A DNA stretch of 64,000 nucleotides from Piromyces finnis (lineage: Eukaryota; Neocallimastigomycota; Neocallimastigomycetes; Neocallimastigales; Neocallimastigaceae). Location: contig MCFH01000072.1 in NCBI GenBank assembly GCA_002104945.1, positions 1 to 64,000 of the forward strand. Reading direction: 5' to 3'. The position numbers and the translations under genes were made by a program. Each line of letters begins with the position of its first letter. Position 1 is the first letter of the stretch. The notes beneath the pieces are model-generated. The model saw nothing but the letters and a program-made list of their open reading frames with translations. It made no database searches and was not told where the DNA came from. This document shows, piece by piece, positions 63,808 through 64,000 of the stretch.

Positions 63808-63940
63808 AAAGATAAAAAATCAAACATTAATATAAAAATGTTAGATTAGTTTTCAATTTACCATTAAATATTGACCCAACTTCTGGTGATTCCATAATTT
63901 GTGATAGTCTAAAGTGATATACTTTAAGAATAACATTGAT
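61488..63940 (-). CDS. Unrecognised multi-pass membrane protein, C-terminal part, at least four exons
   Basis: Model on the minus strand: exon 63940-63862, intron 63861-63554, exon 63553-62064, intron 62063-61903, exon 61902-61763, intron 61762-61618, exon 61617-61488; 1839 nt, 612 residues, 5' end outside the window. Every junction is GT-AG and keeps the frame. Four or five hydrophobic segments lie near the visible N-terminus (VSLILFVFSLVSQLICYAI; FGLAAVVFVKVLLMVLDI; WVLFSILLFSFIVTL). A hydrophilic Asn/Thr/Glu-rich loop of about 300 residues with a poly-Gln run follows, then more hydrophobic segments (FLIILFIYNIYMLYALYLV and FVWINIVFNYLSGAILPIF) and a basic end. The NWNPITAVMKNGATLHEAG segment between the last two lies in a recovered exon. 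I do not recognise the family; a transporter, receptor or tether are all possible. Only the 62064-63553 exon is obvious; the others were recovered by splicing. Confidence 0.7.
61939..61984. repeat. (AAAT)n tetranucleotide run, intronic
   Basis: A short run of ATAA/AAAT units after a poly-A tract, inside the intron 61903-62063 of the membrane-protein gene. Confidence 0.9.
63650..63808. repeat. (AAAT)n tetranucleotide microsatellite, about 40 units, intronic
   Basis: A nearly pure 159-bp run of AAAT with one base-change interruption, in the intron 63554-63861 of the membrane-protein gene. Leu-Phe-Ile-Tyr ORFs across it are repeat artefacts. Confidence 0.95.
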
Positions 63941-64000
63941 CTAAATAAAAATATAATTTAATTATGTTAGAATTAAAATAAAAATTAAAATTTTAATACT

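Noticed and set aside
63597-63827. Leu-Phe-Ile-Tyr repeat ORFs
   Set aside because: They translate the AAAT microsatellite in an intron.

Overview
The window looks like nuclear DNA of a zoosporic, chitin-walled fungus, most likely an anaerobic gut fungus (Neocallimastigomycota). The grounds are extremely AT-rich DNA with long homopolymers and AAT microsatellites, Asn/Thr-rich protein tracts, short AT-rich GT-AG introns, three cilium or basal-body genes, a GPI-type chitin deacetylase and a fungal tropomyosin. The genus cannot be told from sequence alone. Gene models below were built by eye from reading frame, GT-AG sites and family similarity. All the multi-exon models sum to whole codons.

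Layout. 0-11 kb, all plus strand: the 3' end of a CFAP58 gene (1-634), an eight-exon Sec7-PH ArfGEF (1694-6368) with a 326-bp AAT array in one intron, and a seven-exon SPAG6/PF16 armadillo gene (7710-10751). 12.2-12.7 kb: a small secreted or GPI-type Thr-rich protein. 13.4-21.7 kb, minus strand: a 2710-residue CEP350-like acidic coiled-coil protein full of tandem repeats. 21.7-27.2 kb: a gene desert with microsatellites. 27.2 kb: a small Ser/Tyr-rich ORF. 28.5-34.9 kb: a decayed LINE 3' fragment, then a nearly intact 5.6-kb LINE with a perfect 13-bp target-site duplication and a one-base frameshift inside its endonuclease.

36.1-36.6 kb, minus: a CBM48-like protein with a basic, Cys-ending tail. 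39.9-41.9 kb, minus: a three-exon chitin deacetylase whose signal-peptide exon lies 820 nt upstream of exon 2. 44.3-45.5 kb, minus: a single-pass SH3 protein with Fus1-like layout. 49.6-54.1 kb, plus: a fourteen-exon ZW10 homolog. 58.5-60.0 kb, plus: a five-exon tropomyosin. 61.5-63.9 kb, minus: the 3' part of an unrecognised multi-pass membrane protein, of which I recovered three exons besides the obvious one.

Common themes are cilium assembly and motility for zoospores (CFAP58, SPAG6, CEP350-like), membrane traffic (ArfGEF, ZW10), actin (tropomyosin) and cell wall or surface (chitin deacetylase, SH3 protein, small secreted protein). I see no operon, CRISPR array, rRNA or tRNA. The most unusual items are the LINE with its structured 5' end, the CEP350-like repeat array, the tailed CBM48-like protein and the unrecognised membrane gene.
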